Source of the DNA: Rhizomys pruinosus
Lineage: Eukaryota > Chordata > Mammalia > Rodentia > Spalacidae
NCBI GenBank assembly: GCA_009823505.1
Contig: VZQC01008856.1
Span: forward strand, 791,542-855,541
Length of the DNA: 64,000 bases
Direction of reading: 5' to 3'
The translations under genes were made by a program, and so were the position numbers. Under the pieces are notes generated by a model. The model ran no database searches and was not told where the DNA came from. It was given only the letters and a program-made list of their open reading frames with translations. This document shows positions 1-11,164 of the stretch, one piece after another (positions within the stretch are counted from its first letter, which is position 1; every line of letters starts with the position of its first letter).

Positions 1-164
1 TGCCGCGGAGGTCAGAAGAGGGTCTCGGATTCCCCTGGAACTGGAGTTCTCCTGGAATTGGAGTTTCAGACGGTTCTCGGCCGCCATGTGGGTGCTGGGG
101 ATCGAACCCGGGTCCTCTGTAAGAGCGGTCTGCGCTCTTAACCGCTAGGCCATCTCTCCAGCCC
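1..164 (-). repeat. B2-like tRNA-derived SINE (5' part, cut by the window edge), duplication subfamily
   Basis: Read on the minus strand it begins gggctggagagatggcctag. The pol III A box (tggcctagcgg) and B box (ggttcgatccc) are intact. It carries the 17-bp internal tandem duplication (aactccaattccaggag / aactccagttccagggg) shared by the youngest copies here. Confidence 0.9.
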
Positions 165-949
165 ACTTATGTGCTTTTAAATGTGGGATTGGGGAGCATT
201 TTTTTTTTCGGGGAGCATTTTAATGACTGAGTTCTTCAGAGTGAGTGCCCCCCCCCGTCACCTGTCCTCCTAGCTCCCCAGCAAGCAGCCTGTGGTCTTC
301 AGAGAAAGCCTAGCCATTTGTAGACCTTAGGGTTGTGTTTGCATTTGGAGAAGGCTGGAGGCAGGGCAGCCACTGATGGCCCTGAAGTTGTTGCTAGGGG
401 CTGGGTCAGCTCTTGATTCTTTTTGCTGTGGACAGGAGGAGTAAGTCATGGGGTTCCCTGAAACCTGGGTTCTGGGATTGATGAGGAAGGGCAAAGGAAG
501 GCTGCAGGGGACCCAGCATAGTTCCAGAAAGGAGCAGTTGGATGTTTCTGCCACGTGGCCCCTTCCTGCTCGGCTCCATGTAACCCGAACAGCTGGTTCT
601 CATTTGGCTGGTGACTGCAGGGACTTGAGGATGGCGGCTTCCCGGCCACCACCCTGCTGCTCCCAAGGGAGCAGACTCCAGTTATAGTGGTGTCAAGACG
701 GATGAGTGGAAACGCTGGGCCATAGGGTGGCAGCCAGGTGGTCAGCACCCTGAATAGTCAGGAGTGGAGGATGTAGGATGTCAAGGAGGGGGAGGATTGA
801 GGAGGTCAGTGACCATGCACTGAGTATAGAAATGACAGGCAAGGGGCTGGAGTAGCCTTGGGTTTGGCACCAAAGAGTCAGAGGTCTGGTTTCATGCCTT
901 TGGTGACATCACAGAGTTTCTTTTGCTAGAGAAATAATATTCCTTTTTA

Positions 950-1150
950 AAACAATTATGCTTATTCATTTGTGTGTGTGTATGCATACGCACTGTGGCA
1001 CATTCCCACTGTGCACATGTGATCAGAGGACTTGTGGGAGTTTGTGTGTCTCTTCTTTCTTTCTACCATGTGAGTCCTGGTGATTGAACTCAAGGCCATC
1101 ATTCTTGGTGGCAGCATCCGCCTTCACCCGATGAGGCCTCTCCCTGGCCC
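950..1150 (-). repeat. B3/B2-like SINE, old
   Basis: It contains a diverged GT-rich tail, the ccatgtgagtcctggtgattgaactc segment typical of the antisense B3/B2 body, and an end at a degenerate ctctccctggccc. Confidence 0.6.
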
Positions 1151-1594
1151 AGGGAGTAACATTTCTTCATAGCACAGGTAATAAATAAATCACCCTGACT
1201 TGATACAGTGGGCTCAGCACCTTGCCTAATGAAAAAGTCCCAGTCAGCTGATGGGGAGTCTGACGTAATGTTCCTGCAGCTGGGCTCTGCCCTGCAGCTG
1301 TGGTGGTGCCGTTGGCTCATGGAATCTGGGTGTGTGCCCTGGGAAGAGGGGAAGAGGCGGGAGGATGCCAACCCTCCAGGGTCCTCTTGAAGCAGCGGAT
1401 CCTATAGTTATCACTGGAGTGAGAGGCTGTGTGGTCTGGGCTGTGGGCATGGCAGGACGGGGAGGGATCAGTGACCGCTCATTCCAGCCCCTGGCTGGTA
1501 AGTCCTACAGTGGACTTACCTGTTTCTCTTTTTGGGAGGTAGAACAGAAGGTGATTGCTGCGGCATCCCAGCCAGGGTGACTTCTCTTCTGTTT

Positions 1595-1910
1595 TCTTCT
1601 TATGACTGTGTTGGGATTGAACCAGGGCTTTGTGCATAGTAGGCAATCGCTATACCACTGAGCTATATGTAATATATGTTACATTATATATATGTATATA
1701 TAAAATATCTGTGTATGTGTTATATCTGCATGTGTGTAAGGCACCCATGTCAGGCAGTGCCCACGGAGATCAGAAGAGGGTGTTGGATCCCCTAGAACTG
1801 GAGTTATGAATGGTTGTTAGCCACCATGTGGGTGGTGGGACTCAAACCTGGGTCCTCTGAAAGAGCAGCCAGTGCTCCTAACCTTTGAGCCATCTCTCCA
1901 GCTCCTTACT
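1595..1910 (-). repeat. ID-like fragment, AT-rich tract and B2-like SINE
   Basis: An antisense ID-like segment (gggattgaaccagggctttg, about 1600-1672) is followed by TA/TG-rich sequence. An antisense B2-like copy without the 17-bp duplication comes next (about 1722-1905, ending agccatctctccagctcc). Confidence 0.7.
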
Positions 1911-1913
1911 TTT

Positions 1914-2035
1914 CCTTTTTTTTTTCTGACAGATTCTCACAAAGTTGCCTAAGCTGGCTTGGCAGTCCTTGAACTGGAGGTCCTTCCTCAGCCTCCTGTA
2001 ACTAGGATCACAGACCTGTGTCCCCAGGCCTGCCA
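1914..2035 (-). repeat. B1 SINE, diverged
   Basis: It opens with a T-rich run (antisense A tail) and continues with the antisense B1 body, including gcctaagctggcttggcagt and tcctcagcctcctgtaacta. Confidence 0.55.
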
Positions 2036-2044
2036 CTTTTGTCT

Positions 2045-2456
2045 TTCTGTAGAATTGTTCTAGTTTCCTTTCAACTGCTGTGACAAAACTCTGACCAAAC
2101 CAACTTGGGGAAGGGTTCATTTGGCTCACATCTCCTGGGTCACAGTTCATCACTGAGGGAGCCCAAGGTAGGAACTCAGGGCAGGAACCTGGAGGCAGGA
2201 GCTGAAGCACAGGGTATGGTGAACACTGCTTACTGGCTTGCTCCCCTGGCCCATGCTCAGCCTGTTTTCTTATACAACACAGAACCACCTGCCCAGGGGT
2301 GGCACCACCCACAGTGGGCTGGGCCCTCCCACATCTCTCAACAATTAAGAAAATGCCCCACAGATGTGGGCACAGGTCAGTCCGGTGGAGGCAATTCCTA
2401 ATTGAGGCTCCCTCAACCCAGGTGTGTCAAGTTGACACTAAAGCTGTCCAGCACAT
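2045..2456. repeat. Rodent dispersed repeat just upstream of the exon
   Basis: The text (caacttggggaagggttcat, gggcaggaacctggaggcag, gtgtcaagttgacactaaag) matches a dispersed repeat that I recognise from rodent genomes, of L1- or LTR-like type. I cannot name the family with certainty. It ends about 85 bases before the Septin9 acceptor and supplies the chance open frame before the exon. Confidence 0.65.
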
Positions 2457-2504
2457 GTGTGAAGCAGTGGCATACTGTGTCCATGCCTGGTATCGGCTGC
2501 ATTG

Positions 2505-2541
2505 TCCTTACTGTGTTCATCCTCCTCTCTCTCTTTCAGCC
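2505..2541 (+). promoter_or_regulatory. Septin9: Splice acceptor of the Septin9 exon with branch point and pyrimidine tract
   Basis: A CTTAC branch-point candidate has its A at 2510, 29 bases before the end of the AG. It is followed by an almost uninterrupted pyrimidine run (about 2517-2537) and CAG at 2537-2539. The exon then opens with CC, which completes an Ala codon whose first G must come from the previous exon. This is what the known alternative septin 9 first exons need in order to join in the same frame. Confidence 0.93.
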
Positions 2542-3178
2542 TTGAAGAGATCTTTTGAGGTTGAGGAGGCTGAGCCACCCAACTCCACTCCACCCCGGAG
2601 GGTCCAGACCCCACTGCTTCGAGCCACAGTGGCCAGCTCCACCCAGAAATTCCAGGACCTGGGTGTGAAGAACTCAGAGGCCACTGCCCGTCACGCAGAC
2701 TCCCTGAGCCAGCGATCTCCCAAGCCATCCTTACGGAGGGTGGAGCTGGCCGGGCCCAAGTCATCTGAGCCTGTGTCCCGGCGCACTGAGCTCTCTATTG
2801 ATATCTCCTCCAAGCAGGTGGAGAATGCGGCCACTACCCCTGGGCCCTCCCGATTCGGGCTCAAGAGGGCTGACATGGTAGGCCACAAGACACCAGAGCC
2901 AATCCCTAGGAGGACGGAGATCACTATTGTCAAGCCCCAGGAGTCAGTTCACCGCAGGGTAGAGACCCCTGCTTCCAAGATCCCTGAGGTGCCTGCTGCC
3001 CCCACCGCTGACACAGCCCCCAAGAGGGTGGAGATCCAGATGCCCAAGCCAGCTGAGGCACCCACCTGCCCACTCCCACCCCAGACCCTGGAGGACTCCG
3101 AGCTCCCTGTGTCTCAGCTGCAGAGCAGGCTGGAGCCTAGGCCCCCGGTGGCTGAGGTCTTGAATCGGAACCAGGAGA
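2540..3178 (+). CDS. Septin9: Septin 9 large internal coding exon (N-terminal extension of the long isoforms)
   Basis: This exon encodes 212 complete codons plus split codons at both ends. It begins (A)LKRSFEVEEAEPPNSTPP, which matches the region shared by the long septin 9 isoforms, upstream of the GTPase domain. The peptide is Pro/Ser/Arg-rich, with no membrane segment or globular fold visible. It carries repeated basic-acidic motifs: RRVQTP, LRRVEL, SRRTEL, LKRADM, PRRTEI, HRRVET and PKRVEI. In the literature such repeats bind acidic tubulin tails and bundle microtubules. Codons at 2779-2781 (Arg) and 2794-2796 (Ser) correspond to human long-isoform R106 and S111, the positions altered in hereditary neuralgic amyotrophy; both keep the normal residue. 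The acceptor is CAG at 2537-2539 and the donor is GTGAGT from 3179. The length is 3 x 213, so skipping would keep frame. The frame stays open upstream to 2299 only by chance, through a repeat and the intron. The gene identity is very secure. Confidence 0.96.
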
Positions 3179-3184
3179 GTGAGT
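3176..3184 (+). promoter_or_regulatory. Septin9: Splice donor of the Septin9 exon
   Basis: AGA followed by GTGAGT gives a perfect match to the intron side of the donor consensus. Without splicing the frame would meet a stop at 3196-3198. The exon ends with one base of a split codon (phase 1). Confidence 0.92.
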
Positions 3185-3544
3185 ACCTATCTCAGTGACA
3201 GGTCCTCGGGCTGCATGGTTGGGGTGGTCGCTTGCTGTGGGGTTTGCGGAAGAAGCTCAACACAGGTGGGGCAATGCTTCCATGGGAGAAAGACTTCTCT
3301 AGTCCGAGCAGTGTCCCAAGGATCAGGGGACTGGATGGCTCTCTGTTGCGTGAGGATCACCAGGCCCCTTTGGTAGCCAACTTAGTAGTCAGGCTGTGCC
3401 AGAGCTCTGTGGTGTGATCTTGGGACTGTGGGGCCCGGAAGGCTGGAGATCAGTCGTTGGTGCTGGAGCCCCTATGGACTCCCATGGGGCACGATGTGAG
3501 TAATCTCAGAGGAGCTGATGTTCTGGTGGCTGCTGGGCAAATGG

Positions 3545-3870
3545 AGTTAGACAAAACCTCTCCTTTGGCTTATTTCACTGAAATAAGTGGCTTCGGTGTT
3601 CATCTGTATTGGATCACGTGTGATAACTAACTTTTTACAGCTGAATAGTATTCCATTGTATGGACAGAGTACTTTTTTTCTCCTGTAGTGGAGATTGAAC
3701 CCAGGGCCTTCGGCATGCTAGGCAAGTGCTGTCCCACTGAACTGTGTCTCCTGCCCCAAGACAGAGCACAATTTGTACCTCCATTCATCCACTGATATAC
3801 ATTTGGCTCTTGTGAATAATACTGGAATCATGGTTGCGCACACAGCTCTTCTAAGCACTTGTTCTTTGAT
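3545..3870 (-). repeat. Old L1 fragment interrupted by an ID/B4-like SINE
   Basis: Phrases typical of an antisense old L1 3' region are visible: agctgaatagtattccattg and, after a break, attcatccactgatatacat with tcttgtgaataatactgg. Positions 3672-3762 are an inserted antisense ID/B4-like copy (gattgaacccagggccttcg). Confidence 0.7.
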
Positions 3871-4639
3871 CCCCCCCCCACTGGTCAGTTGACTTGGGGG
3901 ACAGGCTGGGATGTGGGTGTGAGGACCCCTCATGAGAGGGGCCTTTACCACATAGCTCAGCAGCTGTGGGCACTTGGGTCTCTGCCTTCTTACAGTGCCA
4001 GGTGTCAGGTGACCCTGTAGACAGCCAGGGGATTCATGAACCTTTGAAGGGTCCTTCCAGTCCCAGATGTATATGTCTGCTCCTGTCTTCCATCTCCCTG
4101 AACTTGACCTTGTTGAGAGTTGCCCAGACTCCTGACTGATCTGCAGGTGGAGTGCTGTGAGGACAAAGGCCTCAGGCAATGCATGCAGAGAGTCTGGTGC
4201 CTGGTCCTCTCTCCACAGTTCTGGATTGGTCCCAGGACTTCCAACAGCACCGGATACAACCCCCTCCTGTCCCCCTCCTGTGATAAGATGTTCATACTGC
4301 TGAGTCAGACAGGATGTGGCTGGGGAGACAGACAGCTGCGCCAAGCAACCAGCTGTTGATTTCAGCTGTGCTTAATGCACGGGAGGTAGCTGTGGGTGGA
4401 GGGCATCTTAGAGTGGAGCCCCCAAGAGGATGTACAGGGGGTGCTGTTGTTACTCCAGAGAAGATGGAACTCAGATGCTGCACGCCCAGGCTGTGATGGG
4501 CTGGGCCACAGGGGCAAGTCCACAGGCTCTGCCCTCTGGAGCTTTTGCCCAGCAATGGGGAGATGGTAGGTGGATCGTGAGAGAAGTGCCCGGGAACCTG
4601 CTGGGGAGGGTGTGATTCACCAGGTCAGGGCAGAGAAGA

Positions 4640-4905
4640 AAGCTCTTTGTGTGTGTGTGTGTTTGCATGTGTGGGATGGAGGCCAAGGATCAGCTGTGGG
4701 TGTCAGTCCTTAGGAGCCATCCACCTTGTTTTTGGAGGCACGGGTTTTCACTGGGATCTGGACTTGCCTATTGGGCTACACAGCCTAGCCAGCAAGCCCT
4801 AGGCACCTTCCTGTCTCTCCCTCCCTAGTGCTAGGATTAAAAGTGCTAGCCCCCATGCCTGGCTTTTTTCGTGGGTGCTGGGATCAAGCACTGACTGTAT
4901 TCTAA
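4640..4905 (-). repeat. Composite rodent SINE-type repeat with GT run
   Basis: It has a short (GT)n, then ggatggaggccaaggatcag, a B1-like middle (cctccctagtgctaggatta) and a gtgggtgctgggatcaagca end. The same architecture recurs at about 13470-13700, 16196-16460, 19040-19255 and 54290-54550. Confidence 0.55.
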
Positions 4906-5684
4906 GCTCCAAGGCTCCTCTCGTCAGTCCAGAACTCCTAGGATGACAGAGTTATTCTGCGTAGAGGCCGGGGCATGGCGAGCCGGGGCAGCCAGGGCCT
5001 TCCCCATGGAGTTCTGTTGGAAATCCTGGGGCATGCACCTGAGAGCCCCTGGCTAGGTTCCCTGGCCTCTCTAGGGGCACACCTGCTTCTCCATCCTCCT
5101 CTGGCCATAGCTGTGCCCCCAGTCCCTCTGGACACAGATCTACATAGATCTACACAGTTCTCCAACTTTACTTCCTGCCCATCATCCCTGCAGACCCAGC
5201 ATGACCATCCAATGTGCCCCCAAGTTGGAGGTGTTCAGACTCCCTCCCATCTGACTGTTCTCTGTGGCCCCCTTTGCCCTTCCGGCCCAGTCTGGCTGGC
5301 ATAGCAGAGGAAGGGTTCAGTGCATTCAGAGGGGATGTTCTGCTCCTCAGCTTGTGTCCAGGGTGGGGTCTCCCAGAGCGACACCCTAAAGCAGGGTACT
5401 GATGACATCATTCCTACCTGGGCCCTCTCCACTCACTTGTGGGGCCCTATCAGCTCATCCTCCTCCTCCCATCTCCGAAAGCTCTGCATCTCCTACACCC
5501 TCAAGTGCCCTCTGCTCAAACCTCCTGACTGGTGGAGCCCCTACACATCCCATAGTCCATTACACATCCTTGATGGTGCCATGGCTGGAAAGAGCCCCCT
5601 TCTTCTTGATTCACTGTTCTTTCTTTAAAACAGGATAAGTAGGAAAAAGCTAAAATTTAACAGTAAGCCCTTTTTATCCTTACA

Positions 5685-5808
5685 TTTTGCCATATTGGAT
5701 TACCCTGGAACTCGGCATGTAGACCAGGCTGGCCTTGATCTCACAGAGACGTGCCAGCCTCTGCTTCCCTAGTGCTGGGATTAAAGGCTTGTGCCACCAT
5801 GCCCATCT
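5685..5808 (-). repeat. B1 SINE
   Basis: Antisense B1 body: gtagaccaggctggccttga and ctagtgctgggattaaaggc. Confidence 0.8.
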
Positions 5809-5809
5809 G

Positions 5810-8080
5810 TCTTTGTTTTCATAAAGTACTGTAGGATAACTAGTAAGTGACTTGGGCATAGCAGATGCCCAATAAACCAATGGCGAAGTCGCCTGTGTTG
5901 GGGGACATGGGGACAGCTTTTTGGTGGGTCTTGCAGGAACATACAGGGACCAGGTAGATGCTTCTTATACACTCTGGCAGGGTCTTGGAAGGGGTCAGAG
6001 AGGAGTGATGACATACTGGCTGGAAGGAAGGGCGTCAGGGGCCACCTGGCTGCCTCCTCTCCATTCCAAGGCCCGATGAGGTCTAAGCTTGTGCCGTACA
6101 CATTGGGTTCTTGGATCCATAGATCTCTGGATGGTGCTGGAACACAGAATCCGGCCAGTGAGGGCAGGCTTCTGGCTCAGCCCCTCCAGCCGCCCCTCTG
6201 GCTCACAGCCACACCAGCAGCTCCCCAGGCTGCCTTATAAGGCAGACACTGGGCTTGCTCAGGGCTCATGGTCTGGTACCTTGCCTTCCTGGGTGCTCAT
6301 GAGGCCCCTGCTGAGTTCCTGGGTGTGTCCCGGCCCCGCTCAGGAGCCCACTGGCTCTGAGCCATCGCCTCTGCTTCCCACCCAGCTTGCCTCAGTTTCT
6401 GAAGCTGTCCGTGAGGGTGGGGTGGGACAGGTTCGGCCCTGTTCCCTTTGACGGGAACCGTCCAGCAGTGGTCCCCATCAGGGGTAGAGCTCCCAGGGTA
6501 GGAGCGGTGGCCCAGCCGAGTCCCTAGTTCTTAGGCTAGGAAGTGTCCCGGAGTACTGTGTCTCTACCAGGCTTTGATTTTAGGTCAGGGTCGGGGACAG
6601 ATTGGGGAGAGGCCCCATGCAGGCAGTGGGATTGCAAGTCCAGGCTGGCATTGAGGGAGTTATCAGAACAGATTTCCTGGGGCCACCCAGTGGGGTTGCA
6701 GAAGAGGCCTGGTAAGGGGAATGCCAGGGCAGGGGGATCTGGGCCAGGCTTAGCTGGGGAGGACTCCACACATTCCACAAGTTGGGGTGTCCACTGGGGG
6801 AGTGGGCACCCACCATGGACATGGTTCTGCAGAGGGCTTTGTAGACAGCCCCTATATTTGCAGGACACCCCGTTGCCTGTAGGGGACCCCATGACTGCCC
6901 CTGGGCTGTGGCTTTCCCCGAGGCTTCAGGCTTAAGGTGAAAGCTTGCTGGTGGCTTATGATGTCATCAGAGAAATTACTCATAGGGGCCTGCAGAGCCT
7001 CCTGTGTTTCTTTAGGAGAGACCTGGCTGTGTCCCTAGGAGGGACCTTTCTACCACGCCATCATACCTGTACCATCCTCTGGTCCCTGCCCCAGGGGTCC
7101 TCAAGCATCCTGCTCTTGGACTAGGTCTCTTTCCCTCCTAAGAACAAACACACCCTATCTAAGCAGTCCCCAAATTTTTCATACCTAGATCAAGTCAGGG
7201 AACTAGAGGACTTGTGGAGGAGGGGTGGTCAGGCCAGGTGGGTCTCCTTCAAGGAGTGGGCAGGCAGACCCTGGCTCAGGGGCCCAGGCAAAGTCCCTCA
7301 CTGGCCGCTGGCCCAGCTGTCTGCTGCTCAGCTGTCTGCTGAGCCCAGGGTACAGCTTTGTGAGGGAAAGGCAGGCCTGTCCAGGGAACGAGGCACAGCA
7401 GCTGTGGAATACCTTAAATAGAGAGACATAGCTGTGGCACACCCTACTGTGTGTGTGTGTGTAGGGGGGGAGGGCGGGTCCTGCTCTGCCCCTCCATCTA
7501 TGTGGCTGGGGCTCTGACCACCCAGCCTGGCCTCTGGATAGAGCCCAGCACATGGCACTGGGTGACACCCCCCCTCCTCCCACCCACATAAAGCAGCTGC
7601 CAGAGGCAGAGTTGTGACTGTATCCCTGGCCTCCTGGCTCTGGACAGCTGCTGGGATCCAAGGTCTGCATGGTGGGGTGGCTGTTAGGGGTGGTGCAGGG
7701 CAGACAGCCACCCTCTGTCTAGGGGAGTGGACAGAGGGCACATTCAGCCCTGAAGTACCACACCGACACTCCCCAGCTGATACCCTGGGTGTGAGCAGCT
7801 CCTGACCAGACACTTGATTCCTGGGGGGCCATGGTGGGGGGATAGTGCCACGTGGCACATGCTGGACCTGGGGCCTCCTATCTAAGAGCTACAAGGGAGT
7901 CACAATTGGGGCTCAACTCCATTTCTTCAAGGGCCTGCAGTGGGCGTAGTAGGCGACCTTCCCCAGGTGCAGGGACTCTTTTTCCCTGCTCTGCTTCACA
8001 GGTTAGGGACACTGGGCTTTTTTCCCAATTCTCTGTAAACACTGGACCTGGGAAGAAGTAATAGGCTGAGAGTGCGTGGG
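5810..8080. other. Septin9: Unique intronic sequence
   Basis: This stretch contains no recognisable repeat body and no exon. It holds ordinary GC-rich intron, a short (GT)n near 7447 and a 14-base palindrome with an E-box core at 7845-7858. Confidence 0.6.
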
Positions 8081-8084
8081 AGGT

Positions 8085-8347
8085 AAAGGTAGGAGGTAGG
8101 AGATTGAGGCTAACCTTAGCTACATGGTAAGTTGGGGGTCAGCCTGAGCTACATGTAAACCCTGTCTCAACAATAAAATCAATGGGAGGTGAGAGAGTGA
8201 GTGCTTGCTGCTTTTGCAGAGGACCCAGGTTCAGTTCCCAGCATGTACATTGGGTGGCCCACACCCAACTATAATTGCAGCTCTAGGGGGATCTAGTGCC
8301 CTCTTCTGGACTCTGCAAGCACCGACACAGAGACATAGCTACACACA

Positions 8348-8413
<66 letters not shown>
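8085..8413 (+). repeat. B1-like fragment, B2-like SINE and (AC)n(AG)n microsatellite
   Basis: The B1-like piece (gctacatggtaagttggggg) is followed by a diverged B2-like body (gcagaggacccaggttcagt). Its tail has become about 12 AC and then about 24 AG dinucleotides (8341-8413). Confidence 0.75.
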
Positions 8414-8416
<3 letters not shown>

Positions 8417-9246
8417 ATCTTTAAAAATCCCCCTAAAACCCAGTGGGCTTGGGAGGTGGGAGGGAAGGAATAGGGAGAAGGAGCTCCCTCCCCTCACCCC
8501 CACACCTGCTCCTGGATACAGCCTTCCTATAGCCCGGGAAGGAGGGTTTGACTAGCAGAGCCCTGTGGAGGACCCCACTCTCAGTGCCTTCCAGAGAAGG
8601 GAGGGGTCCGTAGTCGTATAGTCGCTGTGCCACACTTGGCTTAAGTTGAATTTTACCCTGTGGTTTCTGGTGGAAATTGATCTTTGCTGAGCTGCCCTGC
8701 CTAGAACTTGAAGCCTCAAGTGGACCCAAGTCCCACCCCCTGCTTTCAGAGGCTCAGAGGTTCCCCAGGTGTCAGTGCCAGGACCACCAGATGGGCCTCG
8801 CCCTGTCTGAGGCCGGAGCTCCTGCTTCTGTCCTCGCCCCAGGCCCGCCGTTATCTTCTGGCCCATTTTTCTCATGGTGAGTGTGGGTGTGATTCCTCTT
8901 GCATAGGTTTGGACGGCAAGCAGCGGTGGGTGCGCCAGCACCCAGGAGGTTTGTGTTAAGCACACAAATGAAAGCTGGGCCCAGCCCTTAGTTAAGGGAG
9001 GCAGTCCCTTGCACAAAGACCCCAGCTGCATCATCTGGAAATTCCAGGTCTCCGGGTCTGTAGAGACCCCTGCCACTGTGCCCTGTGCGCGCCTGCTGGC
9101 TGGTTTGCACTCTCTCTTGGTCTCTGGCCCCAGTGTTTTCTGGAGGGTGGGCCATCCTGACAGTTGGGTGTGTTGTTGACCTTCAGGAATTTGTGTGTGC
9201 AAATGTCATTTAATTCTTCTGTCTGAAAGTCCATGTATAGTATGAA

Positions 9247-9248
<2 letters not shown>

Positions 9249-9285
<37 letters not shown>

Positions 9286-9360
9286 ACGTCTCAGTGGTAG
9301 AGCACTGGCCTAGCATTTATGAGGTCTTGAGTTGGATTCCTAACACAGCCAAAAAAGAAA
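9249..9360 (+). repeat. (GT)n microsatellite followed by ID-like SINE
   Basis: About 19 GT units lie at 9250-9287. An ID-like sense copy follows (tctcagtggtagagcactgg) with an A-rich tail at 9347-9367. Confidence 0.75.
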
Positions 9361-9489
9361 AAGGAAAAATGTCTGTGTGTAAATATTATACAGACATTTT
9401 GAGAATGCAGAGGCAGCCAACCTAGCTATTTTTCTATTTAATAACACCACACATACCTTTATGTTTTTATACTCAACATCATAGATTTA

Positions 9490-9765
9490 GCACATTCTTT
9501 TTTTTTTTTTCTTTTTTTCAGTGGTGGGGTTTGATTCCAGGGCCTCATTCATGCCAGGCCAGTGCACATGCTTTTAACTTTTAACCTCAGCATTACAGAC
9601 TGCCTGTGACATCCTTTATTTTTTTTGAGACATTACATCATGTAGCCCAGGTTAGCCTTGAACTCACTGTGTGTGGAAGGATGACTTTGCTCATCTGATC
9701 CTCTTGTCTCCAGAGAGTAATGGGATTATAAAGCCATGGACTATCAACCCAGTTTATAATTTAAT
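9490..9765 (-). repeat. ID-like and B1-like SINE fragments
   Basis: A T-run followed by antisense ID text (ggtttgattccagggcctca) is joined to a diverged antisense B1 (tttgagacattacatcatgt) ending near 9745. Confidence 0.6.
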
Positions 9766-9777
9766 TTAAAAAATTAA

Positions 9778-10005
9778 GGGCTGGAGAGATGGCCTAGTGG
9801 TTAAGAGCACCAACTGCTCTTGCAGAGGACCCAGGTTCAATCCCCAGCACCCACATGGCGTCTGAGAATCGTCTTTAACTCCAGTTCCAGGGGAATCCGA
9901 CACCCTCTTCTGACCTCTGTGGCATTGCATGACACGGGTGCACAAACCTGCATGCAGACAGTATATTCATACACATAAAAAATAAAATAAAATAAAAAAA
10001 TTTTT
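9778..10005 (+). repeat. B2-like SINE without the 17-bp duplication
   Basis: Full-length body from gggctggagagatggcctag to an AAATAAAATAAA tail. A and B boxes are readable. It has the single form ctccagttccaggggaatcc. Confidence 0.9.
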
Positions 10006-10011
10006 AAATTA

Positions 10012-10400
10012 AATTATGTGAACATGTATATGTAGGGGGGTTTCTGTGAATTTAAGTGCAGGTGCCCACAGAGGCCAGAGGCTTCAAATCTCCTGGAGTT
10101 GGATTTACAGGTAGTTGTGAACCACTCACACTGGGTGCATGGGAACTAAACTCAGGTCCTCTGCAAGAGTAGTACATGTTCTTAACCACAGAGCCATCTA
10201 TTTCAGCCTACTATACCTACTTTACAAGGTGCTGGAGATTGAACCCAGGGCTTCATGCATGCTGGGCAGGCACTCTCCCACATCTCCAAGTCCCAGATTA
10301 TCAAGTCATCATGTTTAGTTTTTCCAGCACTAGGGGCTCACACATCTAAGCAAACGTTCTATCTCTGGGCTGTATCCCCAGCCCAGGCCCTGATATTCAA
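10012..10400 (-). repeat. B2/B3-like SINE plus ID-like fragments
   Basis: Antisense B2/B3-like copy (about 10012-10206, ggaactaaactcaggtcctc) followed by ID-like antisense pieces (gagattgaacccagggcttc, about 10225-10290; and about 10320-10395). Confidence 0.65.
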
Positions 10401-10412
10401 TGTTAAAAGAGC

Positions 10413-10540
10413 CTGAAGTGGGGTGTGGTAACTCTCACCCATCATCTCAGCACTCCAGGGGGGTGAGGTAGGAAGACCTTGAGATGGAGTCTGTCTGATG
10501 TGGGCTCCGTAGTGAAACCCCGTTTAGAGAACAGGGATGT
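10413..10540 (+). repeat. B1-like SINE, diverged
   Basis: Sense B1 text: catcatctcagcactccagg, with a following ggtaggaagaccttgagatg. Confidence 0.5.
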
Positions 10541-10617
10541 GGTGAGTGAGCATCGTCAGTCTAGACTCCTGTGGCAGCCCTTAGAAGTACATATCAAAGG
10601 ATATTTCCCACATTGGC

Positions 10618-10764
10618 TTCTTAAAATGATTTACTTATGTGTATGAGTGTGTGTACATGTGAATGCAGGTGCCCCTGGAGGTCATAGGTGTCAGATGTCC
10701 CGGAACTGCATAACATGGGTGCTGGGAACTGAACTCCAGTCCTCTGAGCCATCTTTCCAGCCCC
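10618..10764 (-). repeat. B2-like SINE, truncated
   Basis: Antisense body from tttacttatgtgtatgagtg to gagccatctttccagcccc. The region around the pol III B box is partly deleted. Confidence 0.75.
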
Positions 10765-10847
10765 AGTTATAGCACTTTTCAGTGTTGGTAGCTGGTAGAT
10801 CCTGTGCCCCTCTCCTCAGACTGAGGGAGCCAGTGGTGTCTGATTGG

Positions 10848-11160
10848 TATTGGATGTGATTGTGCTGGCCAGCTCCAAGTTACTGTGACCCGAGACAGTA
10901 ACGTTATAAAGTTGAAAGGCCCATTTTGCTTACAGGTCTGGAGGTTCCAGTCCCAGATCCAGCAACCTCAGTACCTTGAGCTTTTGCTGAGGCCACATGC
11001 CCATTAGAAGAAGATATATCTAGTGACCTGAGTTCTCTCTGGGTCCTACTTCCTAAAGGCCACAACACTTCCCAACAGTGCCATCCTGGGGAGCAAGTAT
11101 TTAGCTTGTGGGCCTCTGGGAGACATTTAACCTCCAAGGTGTATCAGACTTAGTTGTGTG
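10848..11160 (-). repeat. LTR (MaLR-like) fragment
   Basis: ggtctggaggttccagtccc, ggccacaacacttcccaaca and the ending tctgggagacatttaacctc follow the order seen in antisense mammalian MaLR LTRs. It is diverged, and the exact family is not assigned. Confidence 0.5.
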
Positions 11161-11164
11161 AGAG

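Larger units (their letters stand above)
1..2539 (+). other. Septin9: Septin9 intron upstream of the large exon (partial)
   Basis: No coding exon is recognisable here. Positions 165-940 and 1151-1590 are unique intronic sequence with only short chance ORFs. The rest is SINE and other dispersed repeat copies listed separately. None of the known N-terminal first exons of the long isoforms can be found, so they should lie further upstream. Confidence 0.85.

Noticed and set aside
2299..2539. Coding extension of the Septin9 exon upstream to an ATG
   Set aside because: The acceptor at 2537-2539 is strong, the upstream text is a dispersed repeat plus intron, and its translation does not match septin 9.
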